A stretch of 64,000 nt of DNA from Hyphomicrobiales bacterium (GTDB lineage: Bacteria > Pseudomonadota > Alphaproteobacteria > Rhizobiales > Rhizobiaceae): NCBI GenBank assembly GCA_900468535.1, contig UBTY01000032.1, positions 1 through 64,000 on the forward strand, written 5' to 3'. The notes beneath the pieces are model-generated. The model was not told where the DNA came from, did no database searches, and saw only the letters and a program-made list of their open reading frames with translations. Made by a program: the position numbers and the translations under genes. The number at the start of each line of letters is the position of its first letter. Within the stretch, counting starts at the first letter, position 1. Shown here in pieces: positions 46,622-55,236 of the stretch.

Positions 46622-46779
46622 CCCCTCTGTCCCTTTGCCTGAGATTGTTATCCCTTCGGCGAGCGTTTCGAGAACGCTTCTCTCCAGAGTTCCGTCTGCC
46701 CCTTGCTGGTCCTTTGGCCTGAGAGTTTCCGGGGCGGTTGCTCCTTCGGCACTGATCGCGAACGACCAGCTTCTCCCAA
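46622..46779 (-). ncRNA. Tandem glycine riboswitch
   Basis: Two glycine aptamers stand in series before gcvT. Each has the conserved core on the minus strand: GCCGAAGGAGCAACC with AACTCTCAGGCCAAAGGAC for the first, and GCCGAAGGGATAACA with ATCTCAGGCAAAGGGAC for the second. GGGAGA and GGAGAG entry motifs are also present in each. Tandem glycine riboswitches are known to turn on glycine-cleavage genes when glycine is high. Confidence 0.93.
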
Positions 46780-46793
46780 CAAGGTCGAGGGCA

Positions 46794-46821
46794 ATTATCT
46801 GGCCAAGGCTGTACTTGGCAA
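46794..46821 (-). promoter_or_regulatory. Candidate promoter of the gcv operon
   Basis: On the minus strand TTGCCA (complement of 46816-46821) and GATAAT (complement of 46794-46799) are 16 bases apart. Transcription would start just before the first riboswitch aptamer, which is the expected place. Confidence 0.5.
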
Positions 46822-46885
46822 GGGGGGAATGTCGCCCGCGAGCAAATTTTTGTCGCGTGTCCTGGAAGACGACGCAGGAGACAGA

Positions 46886-47155
46886 TCAGTCTTCTTCGTA
46901 AAGCTTGAGGGCCTGGTTAAGGCTGGCTTGCGGCTGGCGCTGGCCCATCGTCATCAAGTCAAGCGCCACTTCCGTCGACTGGATGATCGAGGCAGTGTCA
47001 TCGACATCCGCACCAGCATCGACCTTTTCACGCCGTTCGGCGACGCGGCGGGCTTCCTTCGCGGCGATGCTGGCGGGAACGCGCTTCGGAATTTTCAGGC
47101 TTTCCAGCGCTACAACGGCGGTGTCGGCGGATATGGAGATAAGCGAGACTGACAT
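46886..47155 (-). CDS. Hypothetical small protein
   Basis: An 89-residue soluble protein, MSVSLISISADTAVVALESL at the start, with an RRVAERREKVD basic-acidic helix and a helical C-terminus ending LYEED. It has no signal peptide or cysteine and I do not recognise the family. The frame also has an ATG at 47185 that would add ten residues; neither start has a clear ribosome binding site. It lies upstream of, and on the same strand as, the riboswitch-gcv unit. The coding potential looks real (even composition, no rare run), but support is modest. Confidence 0.6.
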   Translation of the reverse strand: MSVSLISISADTAVVALESLKIPKRVPASIAAKEARRVAERREKVDAGADVDDTASIIQSTEVALDLMTMGQRQPQASLNQALKLYEED

Positions 47156-47278
47156 CGGATGAGAATAGCGGACCGCCCTTGGCATCCGGCTAATAAAAAC
47201 GCTGGCATTTTAAGTGATTGTGAAACCTATCTGTTCGGATAATTGGATAGGAGCGCAAAATTGCGCTAGACCGATCTC

Positions 47279-47656
47279 ATGACACAAGCTCTCCTTGTCG
47301 CCGCCGGCGGTGCCGTCGGCTCCGTGCTTCGATATTATGTCGGCCAATGGGCACTCCGCTTGGCTGGGCCGTCGTTCCCCTGGGGTACATTGACGGTCAA
47401 TGTCGTCGGCTGCTTCGTCATCGGCGTCTTTGCCGAACTTATAGCTCGCCGCTTCGAGGCATCGGAGGAGTTGCGGCTGTTGCTCATCACCGGATTTCTC
47501 GGCGGCTTCACGACCTTTTCGGCGTTTTCTCTCGATGCTGTTGCGCTCTTCGAGCGCGGCGCCGTCGCGACCAGCGCGGCCTATGTCATTGCGAGCATCG
47601 GCCTCTCCATTGCGGCCGTGATCGCCGGCCTCGCCGTCATGCGCGCAATGATTTGA
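47279..47656 (+). CDS. crcB: Fluoride channel CrcB/Fluc
   Basis: The 125-residue protein has four membrane helices and the CrcB/Fluc hallmarks: GGAVGSVLRYYVG at the start, WGTLTVNVVGCFVIG (pore asparagine) and GFLGGFTTFSAFSLD (the phenylalanine box and sodium-site threonine). Dimers export fluoride from the cytoplasm. No fluoride riboswitch was recognised upstream. It begins a plus-strand run with rluC, a HAD gene and an ATP12 gene, an order that is common in rhizobia. Confidence 0.95.
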   Translation: MTQALLVAAGGAVGSVLRYYVGQWALRLAGPSFPWGTLTVNVVGCFVIGVFAELIARRFEASEELRLLLITGFLGGFTTFSAFSLDAVALFERGAVATSAAYVIASIGLSIAAVIAGLAVMRAMI

Positions 47657-47743
47657 GATTACGATTTCCGTTTTGTCGAAAAATGCTCTAAAGCCTGCGC
47701 AAAACCGCGCCGGGCGCGACGACCATTTTTCCGAAAGATCATC

Positions 47744-48736
47744 ATGGCAGGTATCGAACACATCAAGGTGGAGCCGGACGAGGCGGGCATGCGGCTCGAC
47801 AGGTGGTTCAAGATCCATTACCCCGGCCTCGGCTTCGGGCCGCTGCAGAAACTTCTACGGTCTGGCCAGGTGCGTGTCGACGGTGGCCGCGTCAAGACCG
47901 ACGCGCGCGTACAGCCCGGCCAGATGGTGCGTGTGCCGCCGCTGGATGTCGATGCGAAGAAGACCGGCCCAATCGCCGGCCACGACCTGAAGCATGCCGA
48001 CGATTATGACCTGCTGCAGCGCATGGTTCTCCACGAGGACGACAAGGTGATCGTGCTGAACAAGCCGGCCGGCCTTGCCGTGCAGGGCGGCTCTGGTGTG
48101 ACGCGCAACATCGACAAGATGCTGGAAGCCTGGACCAACAAGAAGGGCGAGAAGCCGCGACTGGTGCATCGCCTCGACCGGGACACGTCGGGTGTGCTTG
48201 TCATCGCCCGCACCCGCGGGGCGGCACAGAAGCTGACCGCGGCGTTTCGTGAGCGCGATACCAAGAAGACCTACTGGTCGCTGGTGCGCGGCGTGCCACG
48301 CAAGCACGAAGACAAGATTTCGACATGGCTGGTGAAGGAAGCGACGGCTGACGGAGACCGGATGCGGGTCGCCAAGCACGGCGAAGACGGTGCAGATCAC
48401 GCCATTTCCTACTATCGCGTGTTGGAGACCGCCGCACAGAACCTCGCCTGGCTGGAGATGGAGCCTTACACCGGCCGCACGCACCAGCTTCGCGTGCATG
48501 CGCTTCACATCGGCCATCCCATTATCGGTGACCCCAAGTATTTCATCGAGGATCCGAACTGGGATTTTCCGGGCGGCATCCAGAAACGGTTGCACTTGCA
48601 CGCGCGCAAGATCGACATCCCGCATCCGAACGGTGGTCGCCTGCGGATCACTGCACCCTTGCCGCCGCATATGGTGCAGACCTGGAACCTGCTCGGTCTC
48701 GATCTCGCCAGCGCGGAACGGGATGACGAGGAATGA
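47744..48736 (+). CDS. rluC: RluC/RluD-type 23S rRNA pseudouridine synthase
   Basis: The 330-residue protein has an N-terminal S4 domain (about residues 13-75; GMRLDRWFKIHYPGL, LLRSGQVRVDGGR) and a pseudouridine synthase domain with the catalytic aspartate in PRLVHRLDRDTSGVLV. ALHIGHPIIGDPKYF and YTGRTHQLRVHAL fit the RluA/RluC/RluD group. It should modify uridines in 23S rRNA. Its stop overlaps the following HAD gene by four bases (ATGA). Confidence 0.94.
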   Translation: MAGIEHIKVEPDEAGMRLDRWFKIHYPGLGFGPLQKLLRSGQVRVDGGRVKTDARVQPGQMVRVPPLDVDAKKTGPIAGHDLKHADDYDLLQRMVLHEDDKVIVLNKPAGLAVQGGSGVTRNIDKMLEAWTNKKGEKPRLVHRLDRDTSGVLVIARTRGAAQKLTAAFRERDTKKTYWSLVRGVPRKHEDKISTWLVKEATADGDRMRVAKHGEDGADHAISYYRVLETAAQNLAWLEMEPYTGRTHQLRVHALHIGHPIIGDPKYFIEDPNWDFPGGIQKRLHLHARKIDIPHPNGGRLRITAPLPPHMVQTWNLLGLDLASAERDDEE

Positions 48737-49392
48737 AACTGGCATTGTTTGATTGCGACGGCACGCTCGTCGACAGTGCCGGCCTGATCCATGAGGTCAT
48801 GGCTCGTACCTTCGTGCATTTCGGTTACGACCGGCCGCCCATTGCGCTGACCAAATCGATCATTGGCCTGACGCTTGATATCGCCATCGCCCGGATGCTG
48901 GGCAAACCGCATGTCGATGACGAGGCTGTTGCAATGACGGCGCATTACAAGGCGATCTACGCCAGTGTTCGCGACGAGCCGGGTATGGATGTCCCTCTGT
49001 TCGACGGCATCAAGCTGCTGGTCGACACATTGGCCAGGCAGGACGAAATCCTGATTGGTGCGGTCACCGGCAAGTCGAGGCGAGGTCTCGTGCATGTGCT
49101 CGAGACCCACGGATTTGCGCCGCATTTCATCGTCTCGCGCACTGCCGACGATTGCCCGTCGAAGCCTCATCCCGCTATGGTCAGCGAATGCTGTAATGAG
49201 ACGGGAATGAATCCGGCTGATACCATTGTCATCGGCGATGCCGTCTACGATATGCAGATGGCAAAGGCGGCCGGTGCGACCGCCGTGGGTGTCTCCTGGG
49301 GCTATGCCAGCGTCAGCGATCTTGTCGCAGCTGGCGCCGATAGCATCGCCTATCACCCTGATGACATCCTGAAACACTTTCCGCGGGGGTAA
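48733..49392 (+). CDS. HAD-superfamily phosphatase (Gph-like)
   Basis: A 219-residue HAD hydrolase with motif I FDCDGTLVDS at the N-terminus, motif II around VTGKSRRG (T), a lysine in DDCPSKPHPAM and motif IV VIGDAVYDMQMAKAAG. The helical cap insert is the phosphoglycolate-phosphatase type. The substrate cannot be told; phosphoglycolate or a sugar phosphate would fit. It overlaps rluC by four bases and is followed two bases later by the ATP12 gene. Confidence 0.93.
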   Translation: MKLALFDCDGTLVDSAGLIHEVMARTFVHFGYDRPPIALTKSIIGLTLDIAIARMLGKPHVDDEAVAMTAHYKAIYASVRDEPGMDVPLFDGIKLLVDTLARQDEILIGAVTGKSRRGLVHVLETHGFAPHFIVSRTADDCPSKPHPAMVSECCNETGMNPADTIVIGDAVYDMQMAKAAGATAVGVSWGYASVSDLVAAGADSIAYHPDDILKHFPRG

Positions 49393-49394
49393 CG

Positions 49395-50180
49395 ATGCGC
49401 GATCTTCTGAACGACTTGTCCGAGGGCTTGAGCCATCCCGATCCTATCCGACGCGCACAGGTTCAGATGAAGAAGCCGCTGCCGAAGCGCTTCTACAAGA
49501 CTGTCGAGATCGCACCGCGCCAGGACGATTTCGCTCTTGAACTCGACGGCAAGGCCGTCCGTACGCCCGCACGCCATGTGCTTGCCGTTCCAACAAGAGC
49601 GCTGGCCGAATTGGTCGCGCGGGAATGGGAAGCGCAGACGGATGTGATCGATCCTGCGACGATGCCAGTCACCAGGCTCGTCAACACCGCGATCGATGGC
49701 GTTGCCACCGACGCGCAGGCGGTTTTTGAGGATATTCTGCGCTTTTCGACAAGCGATCTGCTCTGCTACCGCGCGGACGGGCCGAAAGAGCTTGTTGATC
49801 GCCAGAGAGACCGCTGGGATCCCGTTCTCGACTGGGCAGCTGAAGCCTTCGGCGCGCGATTCATCCTGATTGAGGGCATCATGCACCACGATCAGCCCCG
49901 CGAGGCGATTGCCGCCTTTTCAGCGGCTTTGCGTCCGCACTCGAGCGCCGTCGAGTTGGCCGCACTCCATACCGTGACGACGCTGACGGGTTCTGCGCTG
50001 CTGGCGATCGCATTCGCCGAGGCGTTCCTCCCGCCTGACGAGATCTGGTCGCTTGCTCACCTCGACGAGGACTGGACGATCGAGCATTGGGGGCAGGACG
50101 AAGAGGCAGAACAGAGACGCGCTCAGCGCTTCGAAGATTTCAAGGCTGCCACGGACGTTTTTTTGGCCTTGAAGGGCTGA
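49395..50180 (+). CDS. ATP12 family ATP synthase assembly chaperone
   Basis: The 261-residue protein belongs to the ATP12 family, whose mitochondrial member is needed to assemble the F1 alpha subunit; alphaproteobacteria keep the gene. Marks are KRFYKTVEIAPRQDDFALELDGK, VAREWEAQTDVIDP, LRFSTSDLLCYRADGP and WSLAHLDEDWTIEHWGQDEEA, given here in short parts. It is the fourth gene in the crcB-rluC-HAD-ATP12 run. ATP synthase genes are not in the window. Confidence 0.93.
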   Translation: MRDLLNDLSEGLSHPDPIRRAQVQMKKPLPKRFYKTVEIAPRQDDFALELDGKAVRTPARHVLAVPTRALAELVAREWEAQTDVIDPATMPVTRLVNTAIDGVATDAQAVFEDILRFSTSDLLCYRADGPKELVDRQRDRWDPVLDWAAEAFGARFILIEGIMHHDQPREAIAAFSAALRPHSSAVELAALHTVTTLTGSALLAIAFAEAFLPPDEIWSLAHLDEDWTIEHWGQDEEAEQRRAQRFEDFKAATDVFLALKG

Positions 50181-50250
50181 AATCAGTTGCCTTGATGCCT
50201 GATATGGCGAAAATCTGCGACTCTATCGGGGGCGGATGCGGATTTTTTGA

Positions 50251-50709
50251 ATGAACTGGTTCAAGTCGTGCTTTTTTCGGGTCGCACTTGTCTGCATGGC
50301 TTTGGCATCCTGTGCCTCCCTGTTCGGAAAGCAAGATCCCGGCCCGGTCTATGATGTCCGCAACGCGATCATTCTCTCCGGGCCGAACATGCCTCCGGCC
50401 CTGCTTTCCGGCATAGGCGACCGCGTCAACAAGGCGATCAACGCTACCGTCCGGACCGAGGTCTATCCCCGGGTCGTGCTCACGATCCGCATCGTGTCGA
50501 TCCGGCGGCAGCAGGGTTATGAGAAGAACCAGACGGTGGCCGACATAACCGTCGATGCCGCCTCTGTCGAAGACGGTTCCGTCATTGCCGTCAGCAAATT
50601 CTCCGTAACCAGCGTATCGAACAATTCGAGCTCGGCCGACGAAATCCTGGCAGAGGATATTTCGGCACGGATTCGCTCGATCTTCACGCTCAAGGCCGGA
50701 TCCGCATAA
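50251..50709 (+). CDS. Hypothetical lipoprotein
   Basis: A 152-residue protein with a lipoprotein signal: MNWFKSCFFRVALVCMALASC, where LASC is a fair lipobox and C21 the lipidated residue. The mature part has no recognised domain but shows alternating beta-like strands (VVLTIRIVSIRRQ, VADITVDAASVEDG). It sits between the ATP12 gene and pccB on the same strand; the gap to pccB is about 30 bases, so it may be co-transcribed with the carboxylase gene. Confidence 0.8.
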   Translation: MNWFKSCFFRVALVCMALASCASLFGKQDPGPVYDVRNAIILSGPNMPPALLSGIGDRVNKAINATVRTEVYPRVVLTIRIVSIRRQQGYEKNQTVADITVDAASVEDGSVIAVSKFSVTSVSNNSSSADEILAEDISARIRSIFTLKAGSA

Positions 50710-50740
50710 TCAGCAGCCGCCTCGGCGGCGAGGAGTGTCC

Positions 50741-52273
50741 ATGAAGGAAATTCTCGAAGAACTCGAGCGCCGCCGTGGCGTCGCCAAGCTGGGCGGCGGG
50801 CAGCAGCGGATCGATGCGCAGCACCAGCGCGGAAAGCTCACAGCGCGCGAACGCATCGACCTGTTTCTCGATGAGGGGTCCTTCGAGGAGTTCGACATGT
50901 TCGTCGAGCATCGCTCCAGCGACTTCGGGATGGAAAAGAACCGGATTGCCGGCGATGGCGTGGTCACCGGCTGGGGCACGGTCAACGGACGCACGGTGTT
51001 CGTCTTCGCGAAGGATTTCACGGTTTTCGGCGGCTCGCTTTCCGAGGCGCATGCCGAGAAGATTATGAAGGTGCAGGATATGGCGCTCAAGAACCGAGCG
51101 CCGATCATCGGCATCTACGATGCGGGCGGAGCACGCATCCAGGAAGGCGTTGCTGCGCTCGGCGGCTATGCCGAGGTGTTCCAGCGCAATGTTCTGGCCT
51201 CGGGTGTCATTCCGCAGATTTCCGTGATCATGGGGCCGTGCGCCGGCGGCGACGTCTACTCGCCCGCCATGACAGACTTCATCTTCATGGTGCGTGATAC
51301 GTCCTACATGTTCGTGACCGGGCCGGATGTGGTCAAGACGGTGACGAACGAGACGGTGACGGCGGAAGAACTCGGCGGGGCATCGGTCCATACGACACGT
51401 TCGTCCATTGCGGACGGCGCCTATGACAACGACGTCGAAGCATTGTTGCAGGTGCGGCGCCTGATCGACCTTCTGCCGCAATCGAATACATCTCCGTTGC
51501 CGGAAATCGAATGTTACCAGCCGGTGACCGATATCGACTCGTCTCTGGACACGCTGGTTCCGGCGAATGCCAACAAGCCCTATGACATCAAGGAACTGAT
51601 CCTGAAGACCGTCGACGAGGGCGATTTCTTCGAGATCCAGGCGAGCTTTGCGAAGAATATCGTCTGCGGTTTCGGCCGGATCGAGGGATCGACCGTCGGT
51701 TTTGTCGCCAACCAGCCGATGGTTCTCGCCGGGGTGCTCGACAGCGATGCCTCGCGCAAGGCTGCTCGTTTCGTGCGCTTCTGCGACTGCTTCAATATTC
51801 CAATCGTCACTTTCGTCGACGTGCCCGGGTTCCTTCCGGGTACGGCGCAGGAATACGGCGGGCTGATCAAGCACGGCGCGAAGCTGCTGTTTGCCTATGC
51901 CGAGGCGACGGTGCCAAAACTGACGGTCATCACGCGCAAGGCATTCGGCGGAGCCTATGACGTCATGGCCTCGAAGCATCTGCGGGGCGATCTCAACTAC
52001 GCATGGCCGACGGCACAGATCGCTGTCATGGGCGCGAAAGGTGCGGTCGAGATCATCTTCCGCAAGGATATTGCCGATCCGGAGAAGATCGCGGCTCATA
52101 CGAAAATGTACGAAGACCGCTTCCTTTCGCCTTTCGTCGCGGCGGAGCGTGGTTATGTCGATGAGGTCATCATGCCTCACTCGACCCGCAGGCGACTTGC
52201 GCGCGGCCTCAAGATGCTGCGCAACAAGGACTTGGCAAATCCATGGAAGAAGCACGACAATATTCCACTTTGA
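50741..52273 (+). CDS. pccB: Propionyl-CoA carboxylase beta (carboxyltransferase) subunit
   Basis: This 510-residue protein carries the two crotonase-like halves of acyl-CoA carboxyltransferases. CoA-binding and oxyanion-hole glycines are seen in GIYDAGGARIQEG and MGPCAGGDVYSPA in the first half, and in DVPGFLPGTAQEYGG and KAFGGAYDVM in the second. Together with PccA it converts propionyl-CoA to methylmalonyl-CoA. The ATG at 50741 follows AGGAG; a GTG two codons earlier is less likely. pccA lies 6 kb away on the other strand. Confidence 0.93.
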   Translation: MKEILEELERRRGVAKLGGGQQRIDAQHQRGKLTARERIDLFLDEGSFEEFDMFVEHRSSDFGMEKNRIAGDGVVTGWGTVNGRTVFVFAKDFTVFGGSLSEAHAEKIMKVQDMALKNRAPIIGIYDAGGARIQEGVAALGGYAEVFQRNVLASGVIPQISVIMGPCAGGDVYSPAMTDFIFMVRDTSYMFVTGPDVVKTVTNETVTAEELGGASVHTTRSSIADGAYDNDVEALLQVRRLIDLLPQSNTSPLPEIECYQPVTDIDSSLDTLVPANANKPYDIKELILKTVDEGDFFEIQASFAKNIVCGFGRIEGSTVGFVANQPMVLAGVLDSDASRKAARFVRFCDCFNIPIVTFVDVPGFLPGTAQEYGGLIKHGAKLLFAYAEATVPKLTVITRKAFGGAYDVMASKHLRGDLNYAWPTAQIAVMGAKGAVEIIFRKDIADPEKIAAHTKMYEDRFLSPFVAAERGYVDEVIMPHSTRRRLARGLKMLRNKDLANPWKKHDNIPL

Positions 52274-52351
52274 AGTGAAGAAGCCGTGGAAAAATGATCA
52301 AAATCAAGCGGATGTGATGGGAGCACGGGAAATCGTGAATTCTCTAGCTTC

Positions 52352-52363
52352 GAGCGTATCGCT
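52352..52363. repeat. Second copy of the 12-base palindrome core
   Basis: GAGCGTATCGCT is the exact reverse complement of 38194-38205 in the suf operon repeat. It lies in the gap between pccB and the doxX gene, together with neighbouring AACGCTC. Only the core is shared; the longer right half of the suf copy is not present here. Confidence 0.4.
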
Positions 52364-52398
52364 AACGCTCCTCTGTCTTATGACTTAAGGAGAGACTT

Positions 52399-52791
52399 AT
52401 GCCCAGTTTCGAACGCCTCAGCGCGTACCAGCCCTACGCGCTGGCTGCGCTCCGCATTGTTACCGCCCTGCTTTTCATCGAGCACGGCACGATGAAGCTT
52501 TTTGCCTTCCCAATTCCGCAAGGTGCCGGCGGTCCGCTGTCGCCGCTGTTCCTGTTCGCCGCCTTGCTCGAGTTCGTCGGCGGCCTTGCGATCCTCGTCG
52601 GTTTCCTGACGCGTCCGGTTGCCTTCATCCTCGCCGGCCAGATGGCTGTCGCGTATTTTATGGCGCACTTCCCGAGTGGCTTCTTCCCGGCCGTAAACGG
52701 CGGCGCCGAAGCGATCCTTTATTGCTTTATTTTCCTGTTCCTGGTCTTCGCGGGCGCGGGCGCATTCGCGATCGACAAGCGCAACTCGTAG
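52399..52791 (+). CDS. DoxX family membrane protein
   Basis: A 130-residue protein with four membrane helices and the DoxX pattern: ALRIVTALLFIEHGTMKLF near the start, LLEFVGGLAILVGFLTRP, GQMAVAYFMAHFPSGFFPA and a final hydrophobic helix. DoxX proteins include thiosulfate:quinone oxidoreductase subunits and proteins of unknown redox role; this one is a stand-alone gene. It ends at a strong hairpin shared with the convergent fghA gene. Confidence 0.93.
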   Translation: MPSFERLSAYQPYALAALRIVTALLFIEHGTMKLFAFPIPQGAGGPLSPLFLFAALLEFVGGLAILVGFLTRPVAFILAGQMAVAYFMAHFPSGFFPAVNGGAEAILYCFIFLFLVFAGAGAFAIDKRNS

Positions 52792-52845
52792 TCGGTCCGT
52801 TCGCGGACATGACAGTTCAGATGCGTCCGGGACGAACGCGTCGAC

Positions 52846-52871
52846 CGATCGGCTCCTTCGGGAGCCGATCG
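52846..52871. terminator. UUCG-capped bidirectional terminator hairpin
   Basis: CGATCGGCTCC at 52846-52856 and GGAGCCGATCG at 52861-52871 form a perfect eleven-base-pair stem with a TTCG tetraloop. It separates the convergent doxX and fghA genes. On the plus strand it is followed by TGTTT. Confidence 0.8.
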
Positions 52872-52887
52872 TGTTTCCGGGGCCTTC

Positions 52888-53721
52888 TTAGCCGAGGCGC
52901 TCCGCATGCCACCGAAGATGGTCATCCATGAAGGTGGAGATGAAGTAGTAGGAGTGATCGTAGCGATCATGCATGCGCAGGGTCAGCTTTATATCCGTGT
53001 CCTTGACCGCTTCCTCGAACAGCCACGGCCGCAGACCATTCTCCAGGAAACCATCGGCCTTGCCCTGGTCGATCAGGAACTCGGGAAAGCGTGCGCCGTC
53101 GCTGACCAATGAGCAGGCGTCGTACTGACGCCAGGCGGCGCGATCGGAGCCGAGGTATTTTTCGAAGGCGGGTGCGGACCAGTCCGCGGTCGACGGTTCG
53201 ACGATCGGCGCGAAGGCAGAGCAGCTCTTGAAGCGGTCGGGATTTTTCAAGGCGATCGTCATAGCGCCGTGACCGCCCATCGAGTGGCCAAAGATGCCCT
53301 GGCGGCTCATGTCCATCCGAAAGTGCTGGCTGACGAAGGCCGGCAGTTCTTCGGTGATGTAGCTGTACATCTGGTAGTTCTCGGCCCATGGCTTCTCGGT
53401 CGCATCGAGATAAAAGCCGGCGCCTTTGCCCATCTGCCAGTTGGTGAGTTCGTCGGGCACATCGTTGCCGCGCGGGCTCGTGTCCGGGCAGATGACGATC
53501 AAGCCGAGTTCGGCGGCCATCCGCCGGTATTCACCCTTTTCCATGACGTTGGCATGGGTGCACGTCAGTCCTGACAGGTACCAGAGGACAGGGCGGGGCT
53601 CCTTGATCGCCTGCGGGGGGACGAAGACCGCAAAGGTCATGTCGCACTTGCAGGTCTCCGAGGTGTGGCTGAAGACGCCCTGCATGCCGCCGAAGGCGGT
53701 CGCCTGGGATAGGATGTTCAT
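52888..53721 (-). CDS. fghA: S-formylglutathione hydrolase
   Basis: FghA hydrolyses S-formylglutathione to formate and glutathione, the last step of glutathione-dependent formaldehyde oxidation. The 277-residue esterase D-type protein has WYLSGLTCTHANVMEKG, GNDVPDELTNWQMGKGAGFY (in short parts), and the nucleophile S147 in GHSMGGHGA. AGGAG six bases before the ATG at 53721 fixes the start; the frame is open far upstream but without sense. The DUF188 gene stops two bases before this start. Confidence 0.96.
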   Translation of the reverse strand: MNILSQATAFGGMQGVFSHTSETCKCDMTFAVFVPPQAIKEPRPVLWYLSGLTCTHANVMEKGEYRRMAAELGLIVICPDTSPRGNDVPDELTNWQMGKGAGFYLDATEKPWAENYQMYSYITEELPAFVSQHFRMDMSRQGIFGHSMGGHGAMTIALKNPDRFKSCSAFAPIVEPSTADWSAPAFEKYLGSDRAAWRQYDACSLVSDGARFPEFLIDQGKADGFLENGLRPWLFEEAVKDTDIKLTLRMHDRYDHSYYFISTFMDDHLRWHAERLG

Positions 53722-53722
53722 T

Positions 53723-54190
53723 CTACTCTCCTGATGGTGGCGTGACGGCTTTGGCGCGGCGGCACAGCCTGTCGAATGTTTCGAGAAAGCGGGAACGCTC
53801 CTTCGGTCCGAAGGCTGCGTTGTAACCCTTGCTCTCGCCGGTTTCACGCAGATGCGCGCCGAGATCGCGCATGGCGCTCGCCATGCCGATATTGGTTTCG
53901 TCAAAGACGCGGCCCGTGGGACCGGTAACGAAGGCGCCTGACGCGACGCAACGCACCGCAAGCGGCACGTCCGCCGTGACGACCACGTCGCCCGGGCCGG
54001 CGTGCTCGGCGATCCAGTTGTCGGCAGCATCGAAGGCGTTGGAGACGATGACGTTGTGTACCATCGGGTCGCGCGAAGGGCGCAGTCCGGAGTTAGCGAC
54101 GAAAGTGACCTCGATCGACAGGCGCTCCGCGACCTTGAGGACCTCTGGCTTGACCGGGCAGGCGTCTGCGTCAACGTAGATGTGGTGCAT
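53723..54190 (-). CDS. YaiI/YqxD family protein (DUF188)
   Basis: A 155-residue protein of the UPF0178/DUF188 family: HIYVDADACPVKPEVLKVA at the start, VVVTADVPLA, and KGYNAAFGPKERSRFLETFD near the end, shown in short parts. The fold is PIN/NYN-nuclease-like with aspartates in DADACP, but activity is unproven. It is inserted between gfa and fghA and its stop is one base from the fghA start, so it is probably co-expressed with formaldehyde genes by chance of position. Confidence 0.92.
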   Translation of the reverse strand: MHHIYVDADACPVKPEVLKVAERLSIEVTFVANSGLRPSRDPMVHNVIVSNAFDAADNWIAEHAGPGDVVVTADVPLAVRCVASGAFVTGPTGRVFDETNIGMASAMRDLGAHLRETGESKGYNAAFGPKERSRFLETFDRLCRRAKAVTPPSGE

Positions 54191-54437
54191 GTGTGTTCGT
54201 TGGTGTCCTGTCGATGCGCTGCGATCGCTCCCAGTCCGCGGTGTTGCGATGACGAAGAGGCGCGGGGGCTTGGTACCAAATAATTCAAACATTTGCGAGG
54301 AAAACCAGCGTCGTCATCGCCCGGTGACATGACTGATAGACCGGTTTGCGCACAGGTGTTCGACGAGTCGTTCTGTCATGCCGGACGCTGGGCGCTGGGC
54401 CGCGCACAGCGCGTTCGGCGGGTGACGGGATTGGCCG

Positions 54438-55016
54438 TCAGGCCTCTTTCAACGTGCCGGCCTTCTTCGCGGCGAAGGTTGCTAGGACATCCATCAAGGT
54501 CGGGTTCAGGCAGTCGTAGGGTGTAAGTCCGAGTTCGCCGAGGCGGCTGCGAACGCCTGCCATCGCCGACGGCGGCGTGCCGCTTTCGATGATCGAGGAA
54601 ACAAAGGCGGCAAAGGTCGGCTCCGGCCAACCAGCCTCCTGGAAGCGTTCGGGATGGACGAAGGACAGTCCCTTGAAGGCATGGTCGCGCTCGACGGGGC
54701 CGTACATGTGGACGCCGCATTCCTTGCAGGCATGGCGCAGGATCACAGCGTCCTTGTCGACGACCGCAAGCTTGTCGCCATTTTCGAGAACGGTGACGTT
54801 GTCGGTCGGGACGACCGCGACGACCGAGAAGGCGGCACCTTTTGGCTTCCAGCACTTGGTGCAGCCGCAGGCATGGTTGTGGGCGACCGTACCCTTGATC
54901 GCGACCTTGACCGGGCGGCTGGTGCAGGCGCAGACGAGCGTGCCGCCACCGAAATTGGCCTGGCCTTTCTTAACCCCTGCATCGAGCGCGGGGTGAATCG
55001 ATACCTGATATGCCAT
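54438..55016 (-). CDS. gfa: Glutathione-dependent formaldehyde-activating enzyme family protein
   Basis: The 192-residue protein matches Gfa of Paracoccus in length and in its zinc ligands: LVCACTSRPVKVA, HACGCTKCWKP and RHACKECGVHMYGP hold the cysteines. Gfa was described as speeding the reaction of formaldehyde and glutathione to S-hydroxymethylglutathione; whether that is its true role is debated. AGGAGGAG lies ten bases before the ATG. It is placed with adhC and fghA, which supports a role in this pathway. Confidence 0.92.
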   Translation of the reverse strand: MAYQVSIHPALDAGVKKGQANFGGGTLVCACTSRPVKVAIKGTVAHNHACGCTKCWKPKGAAFSVVAVVPTDNVTVLENGDKLAVVDKDAVILRHACKECGVHMYGPVERDHAFKGLSFVHPERFQEAGWPEPTFAAFVSSIIESGTPPSAMAGVRSRLGELGLTPYDCLNPTLMDVLATFAAKKAGTLKEA

Positions 55017-55188
55017 GCTCAGCTTCTCCTCCTCAGCTGCCGATGGCTCCCAAATCAGGACCGATTTGTGAAAAAGTCGCCGGCCATTTCAAAGTCGTGC
55101 CGCATTGCGTGGTGGGTCAGTGGGGTGCTCCCTGAGCTCTGTTGCGCAGGCGGGATGTCGGCTGCAAATCTAACAAACCGGCCTTGTG

Positions 55189-55225
55189 AAAACCAGCGAA
55201 TCCGCATGGTGGGATTCTCTGGTTT
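55189..55225 (-). terminator. Intrinsic terminator of the adhC-GNAT pair
   Basis: AAAACCAG-c-GAATCC at 55189-55203 pairs with GGATTC-t-CTGGTTT at 55212-55225, with one mismatch and an eight-base loop. On the minus strand the stem ends in a TTTTC run. It lies 12 bases after the GNAT stop codon. Confidence 0.75.
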
Positions 55226-55236
55226 CTGTTGTCAGG

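Noticed and set aside
47189..47278. Fluoride riboswitch before crcB
   Set aside because: The conserved GGNGATGGNNTNCCN-like core was not found in the 90 bases before the gene.
50690..52255. A 521-codon open frame opposite pccB
   Set aside because: Shadow of pccB; histidine- and arginine-rich product without motif.
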